Positions 50,238 to 61,963 of a stretch of 64,000 nt of DNA are shown one piece after another. Source of the stretch: Aphelocoma coerulescens. Lineage: Eukaryota > Chordata > Aves > Passeriformes > Corvidae. A program made the position numbers and the translations under genes. Below the pieces are notes generated by a model. That model saw only the letters and a program-made list of their open reading frames with translations. It searched no databases and was not told where the DNA came from. How positions within the stretch are numbered: the stretch's first letter is position 1; every line of letters starts with the position of its first letter. Location: contig NC_091023.1 in NCBI RefSeq assembly GCF_041296385.1, forward strand, positions 11,656,924-11,720,923, given 5' to 3'.

Positions 50238-53170
50238 GTGACAACTGTGCAAAAGAGAAGAAAAATCCAAAACTATATATTGAAGAAGATATGGATGTAT
50301 TGAATGGGGAAACTTATCATTTAGAAAGGTCAGATTTCTTCATCTAAACATGTCAATATATGCAAAAGAAAGAAAAATAACACAGGAATACTAGTATTTG
50401 CAATAATACAAATTTAATTTGAAACACCCAAAATACTTTTTTCACAACAGACTCTTAACATGGAGAGAAAGAAAATGACCAACCCAAACTCTTATACTTA
50501 GCATTACAAGAAACTAGTCACTGAACTATTTTACAGTTCTGGTTTTGAGTCAGAATCGTTCTAGGCAAAAGAAATAAGTAGGTTCATGGTGTATTCTGTA
50601 GAAGGAATTTTTGCTGCAGAAACCATATATTGCTTTTTTTTTTTTTAACCAAAAGTAATGTGTTTATAAAGAAAATAATTGTAATCTTGTGTATTCTAAA
50701 GTGAAGGTGGGAAGTGTTTCATGGGCTTGGGTGTGCTGAAGTACATTAGAGTTCTGCCATACTTTTCTGTAACTCAGCCTTTACAAAACATATTCAGGAG
50801 TTGAAACTACTCTTTTCCTTTCCGTATTCAGTTTTGTAGTTACCATAATAACTGTTAAGTCTGAGTGCTGGTGTGAGAAGTATTCCAGATTTATATATCT
50901 CTGAGACATTTAATAAAGGTTCAGTGGAACTCACTATAGCCAGTCTTCCAAACTGCATAAATCCCCATGTCAATGGCCTGGTGAGCTCTTCAGGTGCATT
51001 GGTCTAAAGAAAATTGTTCTCATGAAACAGAAATCCTATATAGAAATGTCGACCTCCTGGTGGGTCTGCAACTCTTGTCTTTTAGAAATATAATTCTTCT
51101 CAACAGAAGGAAATGTAGACGGAGTTTTCCTCCTCATCCTGGAATAATGCCTGGACACAAACAATAGAACAACTCCCCGTAAATACTTTGATTTTGAGAG
51201 GAGTAGGTAAATAAGACTCCTCCTTCCATATATATCCCTGAGGTTATCCCTGTGGATAAACAGGCATAGGGTCAGTTTGTGGGGTTCCCTGTCATCTCCA
51301 TGCCTTAAATGCAACAGTTAACCTTCAGATGTCCCTTCTTAGTTATCCCACCCACCATTCCAGTAATGTCCCGTGGCCACAGCAGAGCGGGGCCAGGAGT
51401 GGGCTGCTGGAGGAAGGAGTGTTGGTCTTCCTGCCTCCCTCATCCTGCCACACTGAAGGGTTATGGTGAGCCTTACACTGCACAGTTCACTAAGAACTGG
51501 GATAATGGGCTTCTGAGAGACAGCACCAAAATAATCCAGTTAATATTGTTTTGTGGAAGTGTGGTTCATTTTAATGGAGATGCTTAAAAAAGTCCAAGCA
51601 GGTGTATGTCTGCAAGTTGCATTTTATATGATAGGGCTCTGTTGTACTGTATCTGCATTGCCAGTAGTCATGTATGTTCATCCCTGTGAAGTGTTAAAAA
51701 TTAAGTCACGACAAGGGTTAGTGATCCTCGACTTCATTCTCTGTGTTGGTTCACAGTTTGTTACTTAACTTCATCTTCTTGAATATTTGAAAAGAAACTA
51801 TAGCTTGGGTACAATAAAACTACAATTGAAATGATAATACAGTATTGATTGAAGTAATAATATAGTCCACTTACTTATTTTATCACTGGTGAATGCTATG
51901 AACCCTTTGAGAAATTCTGGATTCATGGCAGCTTTGGTTCCATTTAAATAAGGTTAATAGAATAATAAACACAGGAAAGTATAATGATGTTTCAAAGAAA
52001 GTATACACAAAGATATCTTCTAAGTGGACTTGTATGATGATAAATATAGACCAAAGCAAATAAGGTAGAATATTTATAAATACAAAGATAATTTTACAAA
52101 TATTTTATATAACTGTATAGTTCATAAGAAGAATATTGTTAGCTTGCATTAGGTTTGGGAGGGTTTGTATATTTTGATAAAAACACAATGACTTTGTAAC
52201 TCTGTATATTCTCTACAGTTTATAGCAAAGCAGTTTTAAGATGGCAATGTCATGTTTATAGTTCAATTGTGGCACTTTTACTACAAGTAACATGTTTCAG
52301 TAATTAATTGAGTATTAATGACCAAATTAGAATTAAAGTAAGTGTAAGAGAAGGTAAATACTATACGTTGTCAAAGACTGTAATTTGCTACATAATCGCA
52401 TCTGTATTTTTGTTTAGAAGAAAATATTAAATGCAGATGTTAAGGATTGATAAAGAGTCTAATTTTATTTTTAGAGAGAGTGATTATAACTCTGTTTTTG
52501 CTTAATTAAAATAACATATTCCTATTTTTCTGTAAGTCTCTCCATTTCTTAAATTGTTTTAATACTTAAAAAATCTATATGATCCACAGATACATATGTT
52601 CTAATAGTTCATTAGAAGATTAAGCAACACAATTACCAAGTAATCCCTTCATTAAGTTCAGAACAGTGAATTGAGAACATGCCAGAGCTCAAGGGAAGTG
52701 ATGGTATCTCATGGCATCATACAAGGTGAATGCAATGCAGAACAGAATCTGCCTGCTCAGTGTCTCAGAGAGCTGGGAACACAGGTGAACTGTGTTTAAT
52801 ACTTTGCAACATCTTAAACGTGTTCATGAGGACCTGAAACTTGAAAAATTATTTTGAATTCTGCTAGTAACGTTGCAGTACAGATTGCGTATTTTACACA
52901 CTCTACTTTTCTGGGCTGCTCTCAAGAAACATAATTCAAAATGCAAATATCTAATTGCATATGAAAATATGAAGATACATACAAAATAGAAGACTGTGCA
53001 TATTCAAAGTACTTCCCCCTTCAGCTAGGTGTCACTCGTCTGTAACCTGCATTAAAAATCAAACTTAAGCTAAATTATGCAGGTCATTTTGGGATGGTTG
53101 TCAGGAGAGAGGTAGAACTAAAAAAAAGTAGTTTGCTAATTGTAATAAATGGGGTTTTTTCTCTATTTGA
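50238..53170 (+). other. ZBTB38 3' UTR (extent uncertain)
   Basis: AT-rich non-coding sequence directly after the TGA at 50,235-50,237. Candidate poly(A) hexamers AATAAA lie at 50,912-50,917, 51,813-51,818, 51,964-51,969 and 53,144-53,149. The last is followed at once by a GT/T-rich stretch (TGGGGTTTTTTCTC), the best cleavage context of the four, which is why I end the feature there. Alternative shorter or longer ends are quite possible, and another AATAAA is at 54,315-54,320. Confidence 0.55.
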
Positions 53171-54589
53171 AATGCTAATTAAAAAGACAAGTGGGTCATA
53201 ATGAAGTTAATGCAGGTAAACAAAATGTTAGTCAGTCCCCATTTATGACATACCCAAAGTTAGAACAAGTGTAGTAAATGATATTGCTGTCTTCTGTGAA
53301 ATGAGATTGCATGGCAGCTAAACGACAGGCAGAGGCATTTGAAGTAAGCCACTATGTGTCATCATTACTATTAATTGTTCTAAACTTCCTTAATACAGCA
53401 GTTGTCACTGACAATTCAGCACCTTGCCTGTGAGATTCTCACACAAGAAGCAAAGATCCCCCAGGGTACATCCCCACTGTTAAATTAAGAAATCTTTCCC
53501 ATAAATTTGCAAGTCAGCACACCAGTGTTTGTTTTAACCATGCACAGACCTACCTATGATACAGATGCTCCTAAAACGTAACTTCAAACTTTTAGGCCAA
53601 AAATGAAGGTTATGCAATTTACACAGTATTCTGAATATAGTATGTTAGATTAAAGCAAAACTTTTTTTAAAATAAAATCTGTCAGGAATCAGTAATTGAT
53701 AATATAGGTCAGTGCTTTAAAAAAGCTGATGCTAAGTTAAAGCAGTAAACCCCAACTGTAGTCATAACTTTTGAGAGAATATGGAGGCAATAGAGTCACA
53801 CTACCTTCCAAAGTGAGGCAATGCACAGTTCAAACACACATCTCCATTCTCAGTGTGCTGCCCTGCTACTTTCCCAGATCAAAGCTCCAACTCTGCCCAG
53901 GTGAGCCTCAGTTCACCAGCCACCAGCCAGACAGGGCAGCCAGCCTAGACAGTCAACTGTAGATAATCAAATCCTCAATTCGTACTGTAGAGGAACCTCT
54001 CATTTCCAACAGGTTAAAATTCAGCTTATGCAAACTCATGTCTTTGTGCAGGTTTACTTTTTGCATTCACACAAATCCACCCATTACTGGTGTGATGAAG
54101 CAGTTTATTCCCCACCACTCCCCTGCTTGCCACCTTGAAACACACGTCTGTTGTTCTCCAGCCATGAAGTGGAGTGTGGGGATGAGGAAGGAACGTCACC
54201 ACTGCCAAAGGAGCAGTAGGGGAGAAGTTGGATGCAGGAAAAGCCATCAAGAAATGATGGATTATATGGCTCCATACCATATCATAGTGATAATGGTAAG
54301 ATTTGTGCAGGAGAAATAAAAAATGGCCAGAGCACCACAGCAGGGGACTGCAGTTAGAGAAAATGACAGATGGCTGGCCTGCAACTTTCCAAACTTCTCT
54401 TTAACAGCAGGACAGACTGAAGAAGGCTTTTATGTGTAGAGTGAAGAACCCTAGGCATATCCTGCTTTCTGCAACAGCTTTAGCCTGCTGAACTACCTGT
54501 GCTCTAGGATATGTCAGTCACTAAAGGCTTCCACCAGACTCTGTGCCTACAGGGTCTGGAAGCAGATGTACCCTCAGCTTGACCTGCAG
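53171..54589. other. Intergenic stretch between ZBTB38 and RASA2
   Basis: Non-coding DNA with only short unrelated frames on either strand. It may include more of the ZBTB38 3' UTR. Confidence 0.45.
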
Positions 54590-55160
54590 TGACACCAAAG
54601 TGGACATGTCACCTGCAGCCGACGGCTGGGTGGATTGTGCAGGCCCAAGGCAGGTGCCCACCACCAATGCAGGACTGGGGTGAAATCCGGGTGTAAGCCA
54701 GATCCCAGAGTTTCACATGGGGATCGGTGTCTTCAAGAATCCATGGTAGAAATCGTGATGCAAAGGCCCTTCGGTTCTTGACGAAGGCGAGCTGCTGCAG
54801 CCTGCAAACGCCTCTAGGCGCTGCGTGACTCCTAAGGGAAGCACTGCCTGTGGCATTCTGCAGACAGCATGACACCTGCCCCTGGGGCAGTGCTGGCAGC
54901 CGAGCCATTTCCTACTTGTTTCATGGCATTTCTCACATGGCCGAAGAGCTGAACGTGAACTAGTAACAGCAGAGGCGATCCAATGGAGCCCATGCCGTGC
55001 GCTGCACAGGGACAGACGCTTGGCACACCACAGACCAAAATGGCCGGACCTGCCACTCGTTCCATTTAATGTGACCACCCGCCATTTAATGTGATCGATC
55101 TTGGCATAGAGAACACAGCGTTCAACGTTCCGGGCTGCCGAGCCCTCTGCCCCGGTGGGA
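54590..55160. other. Unidentified GC-richer block upstream of RASA2
   Basis: About 570 bp with raised CpG and unlike its AT-rich left flank. The minus strand is open for 150 codons (54,713-55,165), overlapping a 99-codon frame. The translation has a Cys/His cluster (CEKCHETSRKWLGCQHC) but no family I know. A 20-bp unit containing CCATTTAATGTGA occurs twice in direct tandem (55,062 and 55,082). It could be an antisense non-coding RNA of the RASA2 promoter, an old insertion, or a retrocopy. Confidence 0.3.
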
Positions 55161-55170
55161 GGCACAGGAC

Positions 55171-55430
55171 CACATAACCAACAAGGTCGGAAAAGACCTC
55201 TGAGATGATCGAGTCCAACCTATGAGCCAACACCACCTTGTCAACCAGAACCTGGCACTGAGTGCCACGTCCAGTCTTTCTTTAAACACCTCCAAGGACG
55301 GTGACTCCACCACCTACCTGGGCAGCCCATTCCACTGTATAATTACCCTTTCTGTGAAGAATTTCATCCTAATGTCTAACCTACACCTCCCCAGGCGCAG
55401 CTTAAGGTTATGTCCTGTCTTCCTGACTAC
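55171..55430 (-). mobile_element. CR1 LINE 3' fragment, minus orientation
   Basis: Matches the avian CR1 3' region in reverse: GTCGGAAAAGACCTCTGAGA, ATCGAGTCCAACC, then GGGCAGCCCATTCCA and TTCATCCTAATGTCTAACCT. The element's 3' terminus is at the left and its truncated 5' end at the right, where it passes directly into the RASA2 CpG island. It provides the leading part of an open frame that runs into RASA2 exon 1, which is coincidental. Confidence 0.9.
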
Positions 55431-55659
55431 ACAGCAGGGGAATGGGCCGCCAGGGCAAGCCGCGGAACCGGTCGACTCCCCGGGCGCCCAGCGCAGCGGA
55501 GCCCCGGCCCGGCGGGAGCGCCAGGTGGCGGACCCCGGGCGGAGCCGCCCCACACCGCAGCGGGAGAAGCCGCCGCGGCGCAGGCGCCGCGCCCCCTGCC
55601 CGCCCCGGCCGGTGGTGCCCGCGGGCGGCGGGGGCGGGGCGGGCGGTGGGACCGGGCCG

Positions 55660-55718
55660 CTCCCTCCCTCCCTCCTTCCTTCCCTCCCTCCCTCCCTCTC
55701 TCCTTCCCTCCCTTCCCC
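55660..55718 (+). repeat. Pure pyrimidine (CCCT/CCTT)n tract
   Basis: About 59 consecutive C/T residues built on TCCC/TTCC tetranucleotides, ending about 40 bp before the RASA2 ATG. It lies in the promoter or 5' UTR. Homopurine-homopyrimidine tracts can adopt triplex or single-stranded structures and, if transcribed, can bind poly(C)-binding proteins. Confidence 0.9.
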
Positions 55719-55758
55719 CGCGGCACTGCACTGCGCAGGCGGCGGCGGCGCTGGCGCG

Positions 55759-55819
55759 ATGGCGGCGGGAGACGGTGGCGACGAGGTGCGGGTGCTGCAG
55801 AACCTGCGGGGGAAGATCT
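55759..55819 (+). CDS. RASA2: RAS p21 protein activator 2, exon 1 (partial gene)
   Basis: The gene encodes GAP1m, a Ras GTPase-activating protein with two C2 domains, a RasGAP domain, and a PH/Btk region. It acts at the membrane to switch Ras off. This exon encodes MAAGDGGDEVRVLQNLRGKI plus one base; EVRVLQ.LRGKI is the start of the first C2 domain. The donor T|GTAAGTGAG (GT at 55,820) leaves phase 1. The ATG has a strong context (G at -3, G at +4). The frame stays open upstream to 55,222, but only through CpG-island and CR1 sequence, so I start here. The N-terminal leader is shorter than the Ala-rich one I recall in the human protein. Confidence 0.92.
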
Positions 55820-57028
55820 GTAAGTGAGGCGCTGCGGTGGGGCCGAGCTCCCGGGGCCGCCGCGCTCAGGTGTCGCTCCAGCCCCGGCTCCCGCCCCGGC
55901 TCCGACGCTGCCGCTCCCTCCCCGCGGCGGGACGGCCGGGCGCTGGCGCGGCGGCCCTGGAGGCGGCGGGGCGGGGGCGGGAGGGCGCGGAGGGGCCGCG
56001 GTCGCCGCGGGCTGGGTGCGGGTTGGGCCGCGCCGCGCTGCGCTTCGGCGGCCCCGCGGAGGGGCTTTGTGGCGGCAGCAGCGACACGTGCGGGGCCGGG
56101 CCGGGGTCTACGCGCCCCGGGGCGGGATGGGTGGGTGAGCGGATGAATGGATGGATAGATGGACGCGGCGGGGCCGCTGGAGGCCCGGAGTGGCAGGGAA
56201 GCATCCGTGGCTCCGGGGGTTCGCTTGAGTCAGCGGGCGAACAGCAATGCCCCCTCCCGCCCGGACCTCGGGCATCAGACTGTTTGTCAGGCTGAAATTG
56301 CGAAATTAGCGATGTGCAGGAAGTTGGTGGTGAAGGGCTGTTCTGGAAGCGGTCACCAGTACTCCCGTGCCTCTGTGCAGCGTGCATGCGAGCAGGAGGA
56401 GGCGGAGAGAGAGGCCGGTGGCCTTATTTTGGTGGTTGGGAAGTGCTGACTGCAAATACCGATACCCTCGGTAACGTGGGAAGCCGGCGGATGGGCTGGG
56501 AGGAGGGCCCGGGGAGGCGCACAGATAGTGCGGTGCGGCTGGGGAGCACTTCAGAGCGAGTGGGAGAAACAGGATGTGCGGCGGCTTCCTGAAGGGTATC
56601 GGAATACATTCATAGAACTCGGACGCGGCCCGTTTGTTTCCTTTCTCACGCAACTGATCGACTGTTTTGAGAATGAAGCGAAACAAGTTGAATCGGGCAT
56701 GGCGCCGGGGTTGAGAACCGGTTGTGAAAACATGTTGAAGGATTAGGTTTGGTGGAGGAGTGGAGTCGTGTTTACTTAAATATCGTCATGCAGCCTAGAT
56801 GTATTTACTGTGTCTTCAGTAAATAGAAGACTGGGTCATGAAAACAGGAGACGGCCTGGAGTGGAGCTGGAGGTGCTCTCACTCCGAGGTGTGAGCAATA
56901 GGATGTGGTTGGGTAGGCAAGGCTGAACACACTGAGATCTGCTGCTGCTAACAATTAGCACAGAAGGAATACAGGCCAGCTAGCCTTTATAAAAGAGTAC
57001 TGTTAGTTTTGGGGTTAAAGCATGAATT

Positions 57029-57422
57029 CATAGAATTCATACGGTTATGAAATAGTGTGCTTTGCAAAGGACCTTAAATATCATCTTGTTCCAATGCTGC
57101 TGCCGTGGCAGGGGCAGCTTCTGCTAGACCATCTCAGAACTCCATCCAGCCTGGCCTTGAACACTTCCAGGGATGGAGCATCCACAGCTTCTCTGGGCAA
57201 CCCGTGCCAGTGCCTCACCACCCTCACAGTAAAGAATTTCTTCCATATATTTAACCTAATTTTCCCCTCTTTCAGTTTGTTCCATTACTCCTCATCCTAT
57301 CACTGCAGTTTCTGATGAAGAGCTCCTCCCCAGCTGCCCCCATGAGATACTGGGAGGTTGCTGTGAGGTCTCCACATAACCTTCTCCAGGCTGAGCAGCC
57401 CCAACTTTCTTAGTCTGTCTTC
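57029..57422 (-). mobile_element. CR1 LINE 3' fragment, minus orientation
   Basis: Well-preserved CR1 3' region in reverse: GACCTTAAATATCATCTTGT, CTGGCCTTGAACACTTCCAG, GGCAACCCGTGCCAGTGCC, GAGCTCCTCCCCAGC and CTTCTCCAGGCTGAGCAGCC. It is 5'-truncated at the right, next to the foldback repeat. Confidence 0.93.
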
Positions 57423-57424
57423 AG

Positions 57425-57866
57425 TAATTTCTAGCAACCAACTTCTTATGTATTCCCTAGGAAGCAGGTCATAGTACTCCCTAGGAAGAAGGACTATGAC
57501 CTCCTTAGTAGGAATACATAAGAAGTTGGTTGCTAAAGATTATTGAAGCTGACTTATTTTTTTATACCATTTTGCTTCCTATCTTTTATCATAAGGTTTT
57601 GTCAACACTGTTCTACACAGCATTCAGTGAGTTTTACATTTTGTGATACTTGAACTTGATGAAAGTTTTCCACTGAGCATTAAAAACCAAACCAAAATGT
57701 CTTGAGACTTACGTTGAAATCAGTTTTATTGTCCCATTTATGCATTCTGGATTGAGCCTGTGGTTGTATCATAACTTTGAACGTTCAGTTACCTGACAAA
57801 AGTGTCGGTAAACAGAGGACTATGACCCACTTCCTGAGGAATATGTGAAAGTTGATTGCCAAAGAT
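57425..57866. repeat. Foldback repeat with a third diverged arm
   Basis: Arm 1 (57,432-57,475) and arm 2 (57,493-57,535) are inverted copies around a 17-bp loop. Their outer 25 bases are perfectly complementary (57,432-57,456 against 57,511-57,535) and the inner GGTCATAGT/ACTATGACC also pairs. A diverged third copy in arm-2 orientation occurs at about 57,816-57,866 (AGGACTATGACC ... GTTGATTGCCAAAGAT). Arm 1 and the third copy would form terminal inverted repeats of a roughly 440-bp unit, as in a small non-autonomous DNA element. No transposase or target-site duplication was identified. Confidence 0.75.
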
Positions 57867-59641
57867 GGACCTGTAAGAACCTATTTGAAAAATGAGTGGA
57901 GGTATCAGCTGCAATAAAAGACATGTCTTGAAACAGTGTGAAAATCACTTTGTAAACCTATTTGTTTCTTCTAAGAAAATAAAACCTGTTTAAAAACGAA
58001 ATGAGTTAAATATGCTGTGGAAGCTTTGGAACCCTCTGATGCCTAGATGCTCTTTTGGCTTCTTTGCACAACAAATACTGTGTTATTTTCACTTCTTGCT
58101 TGTATTTTAATGCTCTGTTTTGTAGGGGAAAACCCTCTGAATGAACAATAATAAACAAATGTAATAGTGTAATCCTCCTTGATCTGGAGGGATTAGTAAT
58201 AGCAGACCTCACTTTGGAAAGCTGATGTTCATAGTCTGAAGGAATTCCTTTTAGCATGTTTCTTACATGGAGAATACATTTTGGTGCCTAAGCTTTGCTG
58301 GCAGTTAAAACTTGACACCAACTCATTTTATGTGTGTTGCATGAGGGAGCGTGGTAGTTTTAATGAGGTCATGTCAGTTCTGTGTAATTCTGCATGTATA
58401 GAAAACACCATCTGCAGAAAGTTGTTATTTATACTGTTGTTTTGCAATGCACAAATTGGTGGCAAAATCTAAATTTAGTGATGTTACACAAATCATCACA
58501 CCAGATTTAGAACTGAGACGTTCTTAAAGGTGGCTTGAGTAGCCATTGCATACCTAGCAGTGAAGAACCTGAGTAAGGACACGTTTGCAGACCCTTGTAC
58601 CCTCTTTTTGTGGGCTGTCAGTGTTTGCAGCCATTCTCCTGCCTCCAGTTTTCAAGCGAGGTGAGATGAACTGGTTTTACCTGTTTAAGACCCTGTAATA
58701 TTTTTGGAAAATGTATGAAAAAGCAGTTTTTCACCAAAAATCCACTAAAAATCTTTCCTTTTTGACAATGCTTTTGTATTGATGGCTCTATTTTATGTGC
58801 TATAGTAATGACAGAAATGCTTTACAAAGGTATGTGGTATCAGGTAGCTTTAGGCATATCTTGTAGTGTAGTGTTTCACCCTGTGGCTTCTGTTTTCATT
58901 TTATGCCATATAGAAGTACAGTAAGTGATTTTAGTTGCCTTGATTTTTGGAGTGTTAACTGAAACTTGTATTAGTGGAGTGCTTGGAAAAATGCCCGTTT
59001 TCTCCTAGAGCTCATTTGACAAAGTTCAGGATGCATTCTTTTTCAAACTTGCACTGTGTTTTTCACACTGCATGGTTATCTTGGATTATGCTGCACCCCT
59101 GGAGTGGAATTTATTGTTGCTATATAATATAATGTGTTTAGTCCTGTGAAGCAAATACTTTGAAGTTTGTGTGCATAAATTTCTTCTGTCAGGGACCCAG
59201 ATCAAAGAAATTTGGAAGATGGACACTAATTGAACACTTTCACTTGAAGAGGATATTACATACATGCACTGAAAATGTAAACATTAAGTAGATTTGATGT
59301 TGTTAATACTTGATTTTTATGCAATCATTATAGCCTTAGTTTTGTCAGAAAAAGGAAGAGGTAGTGTAATAGAAGACTTGAGCCTTTTTTTTTTTTTAAA
59401 GAAAATAAGCTTCTTGGAAGAGTTGGACCACTGTATGGGTGGAAAGTCTCCCACAGTCACAGATGCTAAGAGGTGTTAGAAAGGATGTGAAATCTCATGC
59501 TCTCTACTTCACCTGGCAAGTGCTCTGAGGTTATTTTTAACTCAGGACTGAGAATGATCCTCTCCTACCAAAAGTTTGTCTGTGCTTTAAAGCCAGACAC
59601 TTGGGCTACAAAATAAAGGTTTTTAACTCATTAGAAAATCA

Positions 59642-59766
59642 GATCACAGAATATTCTGAGTTGAAAGGGACCCACAAGGATCATTGATTTCTGCTCTTAA
59701 GTGAATGGCTCATACAGGGATTGAACCCACAGCCTTGGTGTTATTAGCACCATGCTCTAAACAACC
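59642..59766 (-). mobile_element. tRNA-Ile-derived SINE with CR1-like tail (TguSINE1-like)
   Basis: Read on the minus strand, 59,765-59,706 is a tRNA-Ile-like body: TTAGAGCATGGTGCTAATAA (anticodon AAT), then CCAAGG and the B-box-like GGGTTCAATCCC. It is followed by a CR1-like 3' tail (GTGGGTCCCTTTCAACTCAG) ending in ATTCTGTGAT. The tRNA acceptor and D-arm start are missing, so the copy is 5'-truncated. AAAATCA flanks both sides (59,635-59,641 and 59,767-59,773), a likely target-site duplication. It is not a functional tRNA gene. SINEs of this build are, to my knowledge, characteristic of passerine birds. Confidence 0.85.
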
Positions 59767-61963
59767 AAAATCAAAACTTGTATTTTGTGTATTCCTCTGG
59801 GTGGAAGGTTTCTTTTAGAACTGAAAAACTGCACTATATTATAGATACAAATAGTGAATTATTCAGAAATATTTAATTGTTACTCCTGTTAAGAAAATAG
59901 GAAACTATAATAATTGTAATTTCCTTTCAAAGTCCACTGTACTGTGCTTTTACAGTAATGATTAAATAATGTTATATTTTTAATATTTTATGGGAAAACA
60001 GGACAGTGCTGAGTATTAACTAAAAAATAAAGAATCTTTTTAGAAACAGCTGAAAAATCCAGTTCATGTTTATTAATTATAAACTTAGGGTATCAGGAGC
60101 TCTCCCAAATTGATGAATTGCATTTTATATGTCACATGTTTTATGAAATTAGCTCTTTAAAAAAAAATTAAGGCAGTGGTAATCTTATGCTTTTCTTGGT
60201 TCTCCTGCAATATCTCACTTAAGGGTGACTTGGAGTTTAGTCCCTTTTTGGAGTCTAAAGCCACTGAAACCCAGTTCTGTTCATGCCTCTCAGTCTGTCA
60301 ACATGAAGGGTGGCATTTAAAAATAATGTGTGTATTTCCTCGTCTCCTGCAGCCAAGCTGATGAAAAGCTTGTTGATGCTTTTGAGAGCACAAGTTTTAA
60401 CTGTGGAAGTTCCTTAAGTGTCTGTTCATGCTTTCCATCAGTATCTATATCCCTGACCTGGAAAATGTCATGATTGAAGGTCAGACTGTGTTCCTGTTAA
60501 ACTGTCATGTTCTCTGAGCAGAGACAGTTGGGGCAGCCTTTGCAATGCTGGGCGTTACTTACTTAACTTTCAAGACTGTAATAAGTTAACCTAAATTAAC
60601 CATCTAACTCAAAAAGAGTGTGGAGGAGAAAGGAAACAGAACTTTCATTTTGCATCTTACCAGCACAGAGAATACAGCTTACTTACTGTGCTTCTCATCT
60701 GCATTTTTTTTAAAAATAAACATGTATGACATTTCAAATCTAGTTTCAAACTGTGGTTTCTGAAAGGTCTTACGCTGTTCAGACATTAAAGTAATTAAAA
60801 CTCAACACTTCGATGTATTTTTCATCCTATTTTTAATATCTTTTGTAAGTAGATAATGTTTAGATAAAGTTGATTCCACATGTCATTGGGAGAAGTATTT
60901 CCAGCAGCAGGCAAGGATGGACACTACTGTGAAAGTCCTGGCTAAGACCTATTGCAGAGTGATACAGTTCTGGTTGCACTTGGTTTGGACAATCAAGTGA
61001 AACAGGGACAGACCACCTGTTCTGATTAGAAGCCTCTCATGGGAGAGAGCACCAGAAAAGCTTGTCATTTCTTTCAGCAAAATAAAAGGTGAAAAGGGTC
61101 TGTTTGCTGCCTTCAGATATTCAAAGGGGGAGGAGACATCCAGGCAGAAAGTCACTGTTTAATCTAGAGGACAGTGTTGCTGTAAATTAATGTAGATGTC
61201 TGTAGCATTTGGATTTTGGAAGAGCTTTCCATTTCAACTGGTTTTAGCTGTGACTGCTTTGAGGGAACCATTTCCTAAAAGATCTGCCTTATGTCCAGCA
61301 TGTTATTGCAGTGGCCTACATTCAATACCCAGCAAATCTTTGTATTCTTGTGCTGCCAATCTTTCTTATTAGAAAGTTCCTTTTCTTCTTCTCCATGTTG
61401 CATTGAATCAGGAGGTGATGATTTCCCCCTTCTGCTAGTTAGGAAAAAAATAAACAGTACTCATGAGGGATATATTTTCAAAGGCTCAGCCAACTCAAAA
61501 TCTGCTGTTCATTGTGGAAAATGAAATAAAGATTTGATGGGCAAGTTCTTATTAATCGGCTTCCTTTAGCCAAAGTATTTGCGGAGAAAATACCAAGTGA
61601 ACAATAGCTCAGCCAGATCATGTCTTGGTGTTATGACCTCAGGCTGTGAGCTTCTCGGATTTAGCAAGTTGTGCAGGGTCAAGCCCGAGATGAGACCTTT
61701 CAAGGGAAAGTGCAGGTGCTGCAGGAAGTGGTGTTCATGAGTCAGTGTGTGTCTCTTCCTGTCAACTCTCATTCCACGTGAAGCTGGATGTAGCAACTTT
61801 TCTGCCCTCATGAAGCTTATGAATTGAAAATGATTATTGAAATGCATACCAACTGAATGGAAAAATCAATTTTTTGGACACAGTAGAACTGTAACATTCC
61901 TGTATCTAATATTTTGTAAGTTTTTCCCCTGCAGTATTTACAGTAATTTTTTTTTATTTACAG

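Larger units (their letters stand above)
55436..56130 (+). promoter_or_regulatory. RASA2 CpG-island promoter
   Basis: Dense CpG sequence with GGGGCGGGGCGGGCGG Sp-type boxes at about 55,630-55,645 and no obvious TATA box, surrounding RASA2 exon 1 and continuing into intron 1. This is typical of broadly expressed genes. The left edge is set sharply by the CR1 fragment. Confidence 0.85.
55820..61963 (+). other. RASA2 intron 1
   Basis: A 6,144-bp intron with GT...AG ends (GTAAGTGAG; TTTTTTATTTACAG). It is GC-rich at its 5' end (CpG island) and AT-rich afterwards. It carries a CR1 fragment, a foldback repeat and a tRNA-derived SINE, all listed separately. No other exon is evident. Confidence 0.85.

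Noticed and set aside
55222..55758. In-frame upstream extension of RASA2 exon 1
   Set aside because: The frame is open, but it begins in a CR1 fragment and passes through promoter repeats. The ATG at 55,759 has a strong context and gives the family-like N-terminus.
59706..59765. tRNA-Ile gene on the minus strand
   Set aside because: The acceptor stem and D-arm start are missing and a CR1-like tail follows, so it is a SINE remnant and not a working tRNA.
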